A DNA stretch of 15,685 nt. It comes from Cenarchaeum sp. SB0662_bin_33 (GTDB lineage Archaea > Thermoproteota > Nitrososphaeria > Nitrososphaerales > Nitrosopumilaceae). Positions 1 to 7,321 of this stretch are shown piece after piece. How positions within the stretch are numbered: the stretch's first letter is position 1; every line of letters starts with the position of its first letter. The notes below the pieces were generated by a model. That model saw nothing but the letters and a program-made list of their open reading frames with translations. It searched no databases and was not told the DNA's origin. The DNA is taken from the NCBI GenBank assembly GCA_009840065.1, contig VXON01000053.1, positions 1 to 15,685 on the forward strand. The letters are read 5' to 3'. Both the position numbers and the translations under genes were made by a program.

Positions 1-64
1 ATTGGCCCCATACCAATACAAATTTGATATCCTAGGTAGGGTCTGAGGATTTTTCTACTCCTAG

Positions 65-90
65 CACCTAGGTGTCAATTGACACTTTTT
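65..90. repeat. Two overlapping perfect palindromes followed by a T-run
   Basis: CACCTAGGTG (65-74) is a perfect 10-base palindrome and GTGTCAATTGACAC (72-85) a perfect 14-base palindrome sharing three bases with it; TTTTT follows at 86-90. Another CCTAGG lies at 31-36. The 14-mer could be a dimeric repressor operator, or a hairpin with a 5-base-pair stem and AATT loop that acts with the T-run as a terminator of an upstream + strand gene. The sequence alone does not decide. Confidence 0.45.
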
Positions 91-500
91 CACTTTCTGT
101 TGTATACCCTATTATTTTATGCTCCCTCTTGAACGTCTCCAAAAGATAATTCCACATATTATGATGTATGGATTAGTGATGGTATGCGCCCTGAACATTA
201 AACCGGAACGGGCCGCACCCCACACGTAAAGGTCCGGATCTCTGCCTTTATCACACAATACCCATCTTTGAAGTACTTTTTGTTTTTCTGTAAAACACGA
301 TCTATAATCATTTAGGGGTTAATGTCATATACTGAATTACCAAGATTGGTCTTGGGAGTGTGATTTGTATACAGGGCACTTCCCAAACAGATAGACACTT
401 TAGTACTTTTGACAAAATTTGGACAAACCAAAAAACCTCCTTTGTCTTTGTAGGAGAAACCATTTTTTACACATGGGAGCCATATTGACCAGGTACAAAA

Positions 501-508
501 CTATTTTA
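501..508 (+). promoter_or_regulatory. TATA-like box of the AIM24-type gene
   Basis: CTATTTTA is centred about 27 bases before the ATG at 532. In archaea this distance places transcription initiation at or next to the start codon, giving a leaderless mRNA. No Shine-Dalgarno sequence precedes the ATG, which agrees with this. Confidence 0.45.
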
Positions 509-531
509 CGCATATCGCTAAATGTAATACT

Positions 532-1206
532 ATGAAATACGATATCGTGCATAACCCCGTAGGCATGGTAGATTTTGTTCTGAATTGGAACGAAAGTGTC
601 ACTGCCGAGGCCGGCGCCATGGTATACATGCGGGGGGATATCAATACCAAGACCAGGACTAGAAAGGGCGGACTATTCAAGACATTCAAGTCAAAAGTAC
701 TGGCCGGCGAGTCATTCTTTGTCAACGAGTTTACTGCCAAGGAAGATAATTGTGGGTTGGGGATAACCGGAGCCGTACTGGGCGATATTCAGGTCATACA
801 GGCAGATGAGGAGTATATAGTACAGTCTGGAGCATATATTGCGTCGACGGGCACGATCACGCTAGACACAAAATGGCAAGGTTTTACTAGGGGTATATTT
901 GGGAACAATCTGTTTATGCTAAAGACCATCGGGAAGGGAGACGTATTTGTGACAGGTTGGGGCGGTATCAGGAAGGTTGTGTTAAAGCAGGGTGAGAACA
1001 TGATACTGGACAACTACCAGTTGGTGGCAATGTCTGGCATCATAGAATATAAAATAAAAAAACATGGTAGTTTGAAGACTGCCATATTGGGAGGTGAGGC
1101 ATTGGTAATTGAGATACATGGTCCAGGTGTCATATACTATCAGACCAAGAATCTGATGGCGTTTGCTAGGGTGCTCTCGCCAATTATGCCCAAACCCGGT
1201 CGCTGA
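532..1206 (+). CDS. AIM24 / TIGR00266 family protein
   Basis: This 224-residue protein has the make-up of the AIM24 (TIGR00266) family: a compact, glycine-rich all-beta protein with no transmembrane helix or signal peptide. Recognisable parts are an early stretch reading VTAEAGAMVYMRGDI (about residues 23-37), the basic turn GGLFKTFKSKVLAGESFF (about 46-63), and a later stretch GDVFVTGWGGI (about 136-146). The length is normal for the family. The yeast namesake is a mitochondrial inner membrane protein that influences respiratory complex organisation; in prokaryotes the role is unknown, so no reaction is assigned. The ATG at 532 is the first good start and sits 27 bases after a TATA-like box. 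The gene stands alone and converges on the DHH phosphoesterase gene, 156 bases away. Confidence 0.75.
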   Translation: MKYDIVHNPVGMVDFVLNWNESVTAEAGAMVYMRGDINTKTRTRKGGLFKTFKSKVLAGESFFVNEFTAKEDNCGLGITGAVLGDIQVIQADEEYIVQSGAYIASTGTITLDTKWQGFTRGIFGNNLFMLKTIGKGDVFVTGWGGIRKVVLKQGENMILDNYQLVAMSGIIEYKIKKHGSLKTAILGGEALVIEIHGPGVIYYQTKNLMAFARVLSPIMPKPGR

Positions 1207-1362
1207 GTTGGAATTTCTAGTATATACATATGCCACAAGGGAGATGAAAAACTGAGACACATTCAGATACATGGGCGACTGCTTAAACACGCATGATACA
1301 GTACTCACTAGGAGATTTAGGTTCACGTTATGTAGGATTAAACACATGTTTGGGTTGCAATA

Positions 1363-2361
1363 TCAAAGAGACTCGCCCAACTTTTCATTAAGGGCTCTGA
1401 GAAACGCCTTCATCTGCTTCTTTGGTAACGAGGCACCACAGGCCACAGCATGACCCCCACCCGTACCGCCAAACTCAGCAGCCAGAGAGTTTACGACACG
1501 GCCCAGATGGATGTTCAAGTCACGCGCGCCCCTAATCGATACGGCATAGCTGCCATAGTCTATACGCTCTTTGTAGGCTACACCCACGGGTTTGCCCGAG
1601 AACCCCAGCACAAAATTAACTGCGCCACTAGCACCGGCATCAGTTATCTCCATGTGTGCCAGATTACGCATCTTTTTGTAACCGCTACGTACACGCCTCA
1701 TGGTATCAGCTAGGTATCCCACCTGAACCCGGGCCTGCTCATACATATCCGGAATTTCGTGAGGGAATTTAAGCTCGGTTAGTTGATCCACCAGATATAG
1801 CAGATAGTCAGAGTCCTTCTGATGACCCACTATATTGTATGTAAGGACCGTGGCGCTTATCAGGGCAAACTGCCTATCATATACCTGAAGTAGTTTTGAT
1901 GCCAGAGGCGCGCTATCCATGTAGTCGGTAATGGCCGCGCATGTGGCAATAAATGATGAGCCAAGAGGCAGTCGCCTCTCATACATATGGTACACCTGCA
2001 CTGATGTGCACTCTTCGGTACTGTGTATCACCTTAACACCCAGAGTAACCAGTTTGCCAACTATTTCAGGTTGTATATCATGATGGTCTACATATATCAC
2101 CCGCACATGCCGGCGGCGCAATCTTGCCATTATATCTACAAATTCATTCTCGTTTCTCTTACTCAGCCCCAGATCACACACATGCAGTACTCTAAGTGTG
2201 AGATCTTCGGATATTTCCTGTATCTTTGCTATCTGTCCCACATAATCCACTAAGACCGGCTCGGCGCCGGTAGCTTGGCGTACCAAGGCAGCGGATCCAA
2301 GACCGTCCAGATCCTCCTTGTGCGATATACATACCAAGCGGGTCTTTTTTACAGGGGGCAT
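1363..2361 (-). CDS. DHH/DHHA1 family phosphoesterase
   Basis: This is a two-domain DHH superfamily phosphoesterase of 332 residues. The N-terminal DHH domain shows the metal-binding series: HKEDLDG with D17 and D19, CDLG with D63, and VDHHD with D92-H93-H94. The C-terminal DHHA1 domain carries the glycine-rich substrate-binding motif GGTGGGHAVACGA about 30 residues before the end. Enzymes of this family are Mn2+-dependent and include RecJ-type exonucleases, nano-RNases/pAp phosphatases and cyclic-dinucleotide phosphodiesterases. The length suits NrnA-like or short archaeal RecJ-like proteins, and I cannot choose between them. I prefer the ATG at 2361 to the one at 2370, which adds three residues, because a TTTAAA box is centred 26 bases upstream of 2361, as in a leaderless archaeal transcript. 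It is divergent from citrate synthase. Confidence 0.85.
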   Translation of the reverse strand: MPPVKKTRLVCISHKEDLDGLGSAALVRQATGAEPVLVDYVGQIAKIQEISEDLTLRVLHVCDLGLSKRNENEFVDIMARLRRRHVRVIYVDHHDIQPEIVGKLVTLGVKVIHSTEECTSVQVYHMYERRLPLGSSFIATCAAITDYMDSAPLASKLLQVYDRQFALISATVLTYNIVGHQKDSDYLLYLVDQLTELKFPHEIPDMYEQARVQVGYLADTMRRVRSGYKKMRNLAHMEITDAGASGAVNFVLGFSGKPVGVAYKERIDYGSYAVSIRGARDLNIHLGRVVNSLAAEFGGTGGGHAVACGASLPKKQMKAFLRALNEKLGESL

Positions 2362-2384
2362 AAAACACATCGTATAAGCTCACA

Positions 2385-2390
2385 TTTAAA
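2385..2390 (-). promoter_or_regulatory. TATA-like box of the DHH phosphoesterase gene
   Basis: TTTAAA on the minus strand is centred about 26 bases before the ATG at 2361 but only about 17 before the ATG at 2370. This favours the internal start. It is one half of a divergent promoter pair with the box at 2410-2419. Confidence 0.45.
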
Positions 2391-2409
2391 CCCAAAAAAA
2401 TTCTGAAAT

Positions 2410-2419
2410 AATATATAAT
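2410..2419 (+). promoter_or_regulatory. TATA box of citrate synthase
   Basis: AATATATAAT is centred about 25-26 bases before the ATG at 2440, the classical archaeal TATA spacing for a leaderless mRNA. Purine-rich bases (GAAA) just upstream are compatible with a TFB recognition element. No Shine-Dalgarno sequence lies before the ATG. Confidence 0.6.
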
Positions 2420-2439
2420 CCAATACAAATAGTATAGTA

Positions 2440-3621
2440 ATGGGAGATTCTAATGAGATGGAAACAAAAAATATTGGGCTGCGGGGAATCAAGGTGGCCG
2501 ACACCCGAATATCAGACATTAATGGTGCTCAGGGCAAGCTGATATACCGTGGGTATAACATAATGGACTTGACAGAGAACTCTTCATATGAGGAGACAGC
2601 ATACCTCCTACTTCACGACAGCCTGCCATCCATGAAAGAGCTGAGTGTGTTCAGGTCCATGATTTCAGAGGCGCGGTTCATACCAAAACAGATGCAGAAG
2701 AACATGGGCAACTGGCGCAAGGATGCCGACCCCATGGATATGCTACAGGCATTTGTGGCAGCCCTAGCCGGATACTATGATGAAGAGTTCTCCAGCAAGG
2801 AGGCCAGTTATGAGCGTGCCATAAACCTGATAGCCAAGGTGCCCACCATAGTAGCCAGCTGGCAGCGTATACGAAATGACATGGAACTGATTGAGCCGGA
2901 TCCCTCCCTAAGCCATGCGGCCAACTTTCTATACATGATGTCCGGCGAAAAGCCCGACAAGGATGTTGAAAGAATATTTGATGTATGTCTTATACTACAC
3001 GCCGAGCATACCTTTAATGCATCTACCTTTACGGCAAGACAGGTCGCATCCACACGGGCCCATATGTATTCGGCAGCCAGCGCCGCCATAGGCTCACTCA
3101 GTGGTGAGCTGCATGGGGGGGCCAACTATGAGGTGATGAAGATGTTATTGGATATAGGTCATGTGGAGAAGGCCGGGTCATGGATTAAGGAGAGGGTAGC
3201 CAGAAACGAGAGGGTCATGGGCATGGGTCATGCAGTATACAAGACGTTTGATCCGCGCGCCCGGGTACTAAAAGAGATGTCTAGGCAGCTGGCAGCAAAG
3301 ACCGGCCAGCCATGGTTTGCCATAACAGAGGGGGTTGAGGAGGCCACCATAGCAGAGATAAAGAGAAAGAAGAGTATGGATATTTATCCCAATGTGGATT
3401 TGTACAGCGCGTCTATATACTACATGCTAGATATACCCATGGATTTGAACACACCCATATTTGCCATATCCCGGGTAGCGGGGTGGGCAGCACATGTAAT
3501 AGAAGAGAAGTTTGCCGAGGCAGCCCCAAAGCCTGCATTATACAGGCCAAAGGCAGTATATGTGGGCAAGGATTGTGGTCCTGACGGATGCGAGTACAAA
3601 CCTATCAACCTTCGCACATGA
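2440..3621 (+). CDS. gltA: Citrate synthase
   Basis: This 393-residue enzyme condenses oxaloacetate with acetyl-CoA to citrate, the entry step of the oxidative citric acid cycle, in the cytoplasm. The family signatures are clear: HAEHTFNASTFTAR (187-200), GELHGGAN with catalytic H225, GMGHAVYKTFDPRA with H264 and R273, and PNVDLYSASIYY with catalytic D320. The length is that of short archaeal and Gram-positive type citrate synthases rather than the longer E. coli form. The tail after the usual YRPKAVYVG end adds about 18 residues with a C-x4-C pair (C379, C384), possibly lineage specific. 2-Methylcitrate synthase is a close relative, but no other methylcitrate-cycle gene is nearby. The start fits a strong TATA box 26 bases upstream. 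The stop overlaps the next gene by 4 bases, so the two are probably co-transcribed. Confidence 0.93.
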   Translation: MGDSNEMETKNIGLRGIKVADTRISDINGAQGKLIYRGYNIMDLTENSSYEETAYLLLHDSLPSMKELSVFRSMISEARFIPKQMQKNMGNWRKDADPMDMLQAFVAALAGYYDEEFSSKEASYERAINLIAKVPTIVASWQRIRNDMELIEPDPSLSHAANFLYMMSGEKPDKDVERIFDVCLILHAEHTFNASTFTARQVASTRAHMYSAASAAIGSLSGELHGGANYEVMKMLLDIGHVEKAGSWIKERVARNERVMGMGHAVYKTFDPRARVLKEMSRQLAAKTGQPWFAITEGVEEATIAEIKRKKSMDIYPNVDLYSASIYYMLDIPMDLNTPIFAISRVAGWAAHVIEEKFAEAAPKPALYRPKAVYVGKDCGPDGCEYKPINLRT

Positions 3622-4004
3622 TTCATGAGCTATATACAGATGGTGACGCATACCGCATATCATGGGTTATACGGACTGGTCAAAAAGACGTAATGCAGCA
3701 CCGCAAACAGGCAGGCACATATCGCGGAGTGGTATCCAATATCCAAGCCAGGTTTATGGCACTACATGTGGGGTTGTTCTGGGGGGTTGGTGTCTTTGCC
3801 ATTAAAAAAGGAGATCATATAAAGATGATGATAGACAACACGCAGATGATACCATATCTTGTGGATGGGACGGATGATAGATTCATAGGACATCGCATAC
3901 GTTTTGTTAACCTGTTAATAGAACAGAAAGAATTAACTGCCGACATAAGTAGTATAATGCCCTCAGAGAATATTGCATTATTACAGCAGCGTGCAGGCGA
4001 ATGA
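3618..4004 (+). CDS. Small RNase H-fold-like protein with altered active site
   Basis: The 128-residue product has no obvious name, but its order of motifs follows RNase HI-type domains: a first strand with YTDGDA (D8), then NIQARFMALHVGL (41-53) like the ribonuclease H helix that normally holds the second acid, then a strand ending IDNTQMI (D73), and a C-terminal IMPSENIALLQQRAG (113-127) like the last segment with its acid. D8 and D73 are kept. The usual helix glutamate position looks like R45 and the final aspartate is not at its expected place, so catalysis is doubtful. This is a fold-level reading by eye and could be wrong. The start is the ATG at 3618, overlapping the citrate synthase stop (ATGA); the in-frame ATG at 3588 lies inside citrate synthase and adds only ten unrelated residues. 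The methyltransferase gene follows 44 bases later. Confidence 0.5.
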   Translation: MIHELYTDGDAYRISWVIRTGQKDVMQHRKQAGTYRGVVSNIQARFMALHVGLFWGVGVFAIKKGDHIKMMIDNTQMIPYLVDGTDDRFIGHRIRFVNLLIEQKELTADISSIMPSENIALLQQRAGE

Positions 4005-4035
4005 TAATAATATCATATATTTTTCAACCACGTAT

Positions 4036-4040
4036 GAGGG
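4036..4040 (+). promoter_or_regulatory. Shine-Dalgarno-like site of the methyltransferase gene
   Basis: GAGGG ends 8 bases before the ATG at 4049, a suitable spacing for ribosome binding. It suggests translation from a longer mRNA that also carries the preceding 128-residue gene. An AT-rich box at 4011-4020 is about 33 bases from the ATG, too far for a leaderless start. Confidence 0.4.
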
Positions 4041-4048
4041 ACTAGATA

Positions 4049-6682
4049 ATGGATATGTTTAACTCGGCACTAATGTGTGTATTACAAAAATATTCATCTA
4101 TAGAGATGGATAAAATAATAATTGCCACTGCTCATAATGCCAAAACAATACCAGAAAAATCGATAACAGAGAACACAGATGCAGTAATATCAGTCAGGAC
4201 TCCACATTATGAGCAGGACTGCGCATATCAGGATATAACGGCTAGACTGGAAAATAATGACGCAATACAGTACGCCATATACCAAAGAAATGACCGGGAA
4301 CGGATATATCGGATCCCCCATACAGGCTTCATAACCGGCGACATATACAGTCTGTCAGATGCCATTACAGCGCTCAAAGACACCAATAATACCATGCGGG
4401 ACTCGATTCAGGCCATACGGGCCTCTGCGGAGCACATGCGGGCAAAACATCAAAGACACATAATTAAAAAGATGGGACAGAGGACATGGTCTGGAGCCAC
4501 GCAATCTGCATCATTGATATTATTTAGTGGAATCCTTATGCAGCAGCATCTGTCAGCATGCAGAGAAGACATACCGCCGCTAGGCACTGTTGCAGATGCC
4601 GAATCTCTACTAAATACATGGAATTATTTAATTAATCTAAATCAGTTTGACGCATTCAAACCCACTGTAGAAATTCTGAATATTTTAATGACCGAATCCA
4701 TTACGTCTGCCAATAACACACTACAGCCGTTGATTGATGTTATATTAAATACAAAAAATACCATAAAATCCATTATCAATGCTGGAATGACGCTGCTGCC
4801 ATACATATCCGAAGACAGGAGTACTGCTGCAGAATATTACACAAGAGAGTCCATCGCCGAAATGCTGGCACACCTCACAATAGTAAAAGGGGATATGCAT
4901 TCCACAGACTACTTTAAGGAACACAAAATAGCCGATTTTACATGCGGTACCGGAGCTCTACTGAGGGCAGGATATCGCCGTATACAGTCACTGCACAAGA
5001 GACATCATCGACTATACGGGATGGAGGATCTACGTCGGGGCGCCATCGAAGGAGGCCTTATAGGTACCGACATATCGCCTGTGGCTGTACACCTGGCTAT
5101 AATATCACTGCTTGTTGCCGATAACAGTGGTGAGTGGCATAATCCCACCGGTATTGCATGTGTAAAGGTTGGTGGACCTTCTGGCATGACGGGCGCAATT
5201 GAATACATAAGAGAGCAGGGCTACTTTGCAAGCCAGGAGAACGTCGATATTCCACGTATACCGGACAAATCCATCGACTATATATTGATGAATCCACCAT
5301 ACTCGAGATCCCGGAACAATAAAGCCGTCTTTGATATAGCAGATCTTGGAGAGGCGGAAAGACACGCCTGCCAGGCCCGCTGGAAAGACCTCATACACAA
5401 TTATCCGGCAAAAAAGATTGCAGGTATGGCACCCACCTTTATTATAGTAGCATCCAAAAAAATAAAAGATTGGGGGCGAATAGGTTTTGTACTCCCAATA
5501 ACGGCGGCATTTGCAGAGGCATGGTCAGAGACTAGAGAGTTCATACATTATAACTACACAGATATTATGGTCATAACGTTTAGTTCCGGAAAATCACTCT
5601 CGCACAGCACCAATCTAACTGAGATGTTGCTGGTGGCCACCAAGACCCCACAACCAAAAAAAACACCATCTGAAATTTACTGTGTTACATTAAACAGGTC
5701 CCCGGCCAACCCGGCTGAGGCGGTTGAGATGACACGGGCCATACTGAACTCCAACACGGCAGCATCAAGGTTGGGATGTACTGTGGAACTTGGAGATGTA
5801 ATAGGTAGCATATACAACTATGTGACAGATCCTGGGCGGCCATGGAGTCCATTGGGGGCCATAGACTCACATATGGTAATATTTGCCGAAGAGCTCGTGC
5901 GGGGTAATTTTTTAAAGCCGGATCGTACACTAGTACAGTTCGCTATCAACATGGTACCCATAAAGGACATATTTCGCGTAGGTCCGACGCACCACATAAT
6001 AGGGCACACGGCAGGCAACTTCCCATCGGGAGCATATGAGCTGCACAGAATTGATCAAATGGATGCAATAAAAGACGGTACACAGTACTCGTTGTGGAAC
6101 GTTAGTAAGAACCAGGACAAATTGATCATATCTCCCACGCATTACGGCATACCCACAGGCAAGTCGCATAATATAACACGTCACAACACAACGCTATTTT
6201 ACAACCGTAGGCTGGGCTGGTCGGGCAACGCATTGCTAGGCGCCTCTACCAAAGACAGGGTTATGGGAGGTAATGGATGGGTGGGCCTAGAGCATACGGA
6301 TGCGCGGGTCCTAAAAGCCGCGGCGCTGTGGTTTAACTCTACACTGGGACTGGTGACACACTGGACACAGGCATCCCGGAGCGAGCCCGGACGGGCAACT
6401 GCCCAGATAAAAGCCATCAAGAACATACCCTGTCCACAGTTCGATACATTAAAGGATGCGGTACTATCTAAGGCGGCCAAATTCTTTGATGATATATCAT
6501 CATCAGAGCTGCTGTCTGCCTGCTATGCACATATGGACAAAAATAGACATGCAATAGATGAGTTTGTGCTAGAGATGCTAGGTATATGTGATGTCGACAT
6601 TCAAGACATTCGGGTGCGGTTTTGCCAAGAGCCCACCATACATAATTATGCCAAAAAACCCCTAAAATCACTAAGTAAATAG
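4049..6682 (+). CDS. N6-adenine DNA methyltransferase, HsdM/type IIG-like
   Basis: This 877-residue protein is an S-adenosylmethionine-dependent DNA methyltransferase of the gamma-class N6-adenine type. Seen in order: an N-terminal region of about 255 residues that I do not recognise (with YAIYQRNDRERIYRIPHTGF at about 75-94); YYTRESIAEML (263-273, motif X-like); the AdoMet loop DFTCGTGALL (296-305); GTDISPVAVHLA (339-350) with the ribose-binding acid; the catalytic NPPY (415-418, in YILMNPPYSRSR); and GRIGFVLP (476-483). The C-terminal part, ending with AIKNIPCPQFD, is laid out like a DNA target-recognition region. No PD-(D/E)xK or HNH nuclease motif and no helicase motif is apparent, so this is an orphan modification enzyme or part of a defence system whose nuclease is elsewhere. 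The first part is more AT-rich than citrate synthase (16 G/C in 4081-4140, 37 in 3061-3120), which hints at a different history. The target site cannot be predicted. Confidence 0.85.
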   Translation: MDMFNSALMCVLQKYSSIEMDKIIIATAHNAKTIPEKSITENTDAVISVRTPHYEQDCAYQDITARLENNDAIQYAIYQRNDRERIYRIPHTGFITGDIYSLSDAITALKDTNNTMRDSIQAIRASAEHMRAKHQRHIIKKMGQRTWSGATQSASLILFSGILMQQHLSACREDIPPLGTVADAESLLNTWNYLINLNQFDAFKPTVEILNILMTESITSANNTLQPLIDVILNTKNTIKSIINAGMTLLPYISEDRSTAAEYYTRESIAEMLAHLTIVKGDMHSTDYFKEHKIADFTCGTGALLRAGYRRIQSLHKRHHRLYGMEDLRRGAIEGGLIGTDISPVAVHLAIISLLVADNSGEWHNPTGIACVKVGGPSGMTGAIEYIREQGYFASQENVDIPRIPDKSIDYILMNPPYSRSRNNKAVFDIADLGEAERHACQARWKDLIHNYPAKKIAGMAPTFIIVASKKIKDWGRIGFVLPITAAFAEAWSETREFIHYNYTDIMVITFSSGKSLSHSTNLTEMLLVATKTPQPKKTPSEIYCVTLNRSPANPAEAVEMTRAILNSNTAASRLGCTVELGDVIGSIYNYVTDPGRPWSPLGAIDSHMVIFAEELVRGNFLKPDRTLVQFAINMVPIKDIFRVGPTHHIIGHTAGNFPSGAYELHRIDQMDAIKDGTQYSLWNVSKNQDKLIISPTHYGIPTGKSHNITRHNTTLFYNRRLGWSGNALLGASTKDRVMGGNGWVGLEHTDARVLKAAALWFNSTLGLVTHWTQASRSEPGRATAQIKAIKNIPCPQFDTLKDAVLSKAAKFFDDISSSELLSACYAHMDKNRHAIDEFVLEMLGICDVDIQDIRVRFCQEPTIHNYAKKPLKSLSK

Positions 6683-6851
6683 CTAGCAATTATGTATATT
6701 TAAAAAAATAGATAGATATGCTTTAGAGAAAAGACTGTGTCGCACTACAAAAATGAGTGGAATAGTATTACTGCTTAAAATCGCTACAATAACCGCCCAG
6801 TAAACTATTGCAACCAACACTGCGTGGAGTTCAGCAGAACTATCATGGAAC

Positions 6852-6920
6852 GGTTTGGCGGCCGGCTTCTGCCCGTACGTGCGCAGCCCCCCATGCGGCA
6901 GGTTTGGCGTGGCACCAAAC
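6852..6920. ncRNA. Possible structured RNA or decayed sequence in a GC-rich patch
   Basis: A GC-rich patch stands out from AT-rich surroundings. Stems visible by eye are GTTTGG (6853-6858, or its repeat at 6902-6907) with CCAAAC (6915-6920), CTGCC (6869-6873) with GGCAG (6897-6901), and CGCA/TGCG (6882-6885 with 6894-6897, sharing one base with the previous stem). GGTTTGGCG occurs twice (6852-6860, 6901-6909). It is not a tRNA: no T-loop or acceptor pairing of the right size. Because coding regions here are also GC-richer than the spacers, it may be a relic of a gene rather than an RNA. Confidence 0.25.
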
Positions 6921-7101
6921 ACTCAGAAAGCCGAAGCGTCCAGATAATCATATGGTACATGGTCAGCAGTATATGGTGAAATCAACGGTGGGACAGGTAT
7001 CTGTAAAAATATCTTCATCTAGACATATTTTGCCGATTTAATAGAGTAGTCGATGCCCATACTCTTCCATGTCGTGATGCATGTAAGGTACATGGTCAGG
7101 C

Positions 7102-7253
7102 CATGCCTATTTTTCCAGATGGGAAGTTGTTTTTTATGCGCAAATATTATGTTTTGCTGACCAAGTACATCATATGTTTTAACGGTCTGTACTTGGTCAG
7201 GCCAGCATTGAGTCTAGACGTAAAAAGGTCTTCTGCCTGTAGAAATAGGCATG
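7102..7253. repeat. Nested inverted repeats upstream of the siroheme synthase gene
   Basis: The inner repeat is a perfect 13-base inverted pair, CTGACCAAGTACA (7157-7169) and TGTACTTGGTCAG (7188-7200), with an 18-base gap. The outer pair is 11 bases, CATGCCTATTT (7102-7112) and AAATAGGCATG (7243-7253). The motif GTAC(A/T)TGGTCAGGCCA also occurs as a direct repeat at 7089-7103 and 7190-7204. Possible roles are paired operators, a long RNA hairpin, or a remnant of a small non-autonomous mobile element; no transposase is present. Confidence 0.6.
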
Positions 7254-7321
7254 ACCTAGCCAGGCACATAATTTACAACTAGCGACTAGCACACATAAAC
7301 TCTAATTAAGATGAATATAGA

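Larger units (their letters stand above)
1..531. other. Intergenic spacer without a recognisable gene
   Basis: No open reading frame here resembles a known protein and I see no tRNA or rRNA. It holds two overlapping perfect palindromes (65-85), a hairpin with arms CCAAGA/TCTTGG at 340-345 and 350-355 (4-base loop), and a hairpin with arms CTCCT/AGGAG at 437-441 and 452-456. The last is followed by a T-run at 463-468, so it could end a transcript or be part of a small RNA. A short GC-richer patch at about 186-240 has a possible CCGGA/TCCGG stem (203-207 with 233-237). The promoter of the next gene lies at the right end. Confidence 0.6.
6683..7321. other. Intergenic spacer with repeats and a possible RNA
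   Basis: No protein gene can be supported. The left part has an AT-rich start and a GC-rich patch with several possible stems (6852-6920). The right part carries three copies of a motif close to GTACATGGTCAG (6954-6966, 7087-7099, 7188-7200 with T for A) and a nested inverted repeat (7102-7253). A 77-codon open frame at 6808-7041 has no protein-like features. No convincing TATA box is visible 26 bases before the next ATG. Confidence 0.55.

Noticed and set aside
982..1347. 121-codon minus-strand frame over the end of the AIM24-type gene
   Set aside because: It overlaps a well supported gene and has no protein family features.
3588..3617. Upstream ATG for the 128-residue protein
   Set aside because: It lies within the citrate synthase C-terminus in another frame. 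The ATGA overlap at 3618 is the usual operon junction.
6808..7041. 77-codon open frame in the spacer
   Set aside because: Its composition is unlike protein, it has no ribosome site or TATA box, and it runs through the GC-rich patch and a repeat copy.
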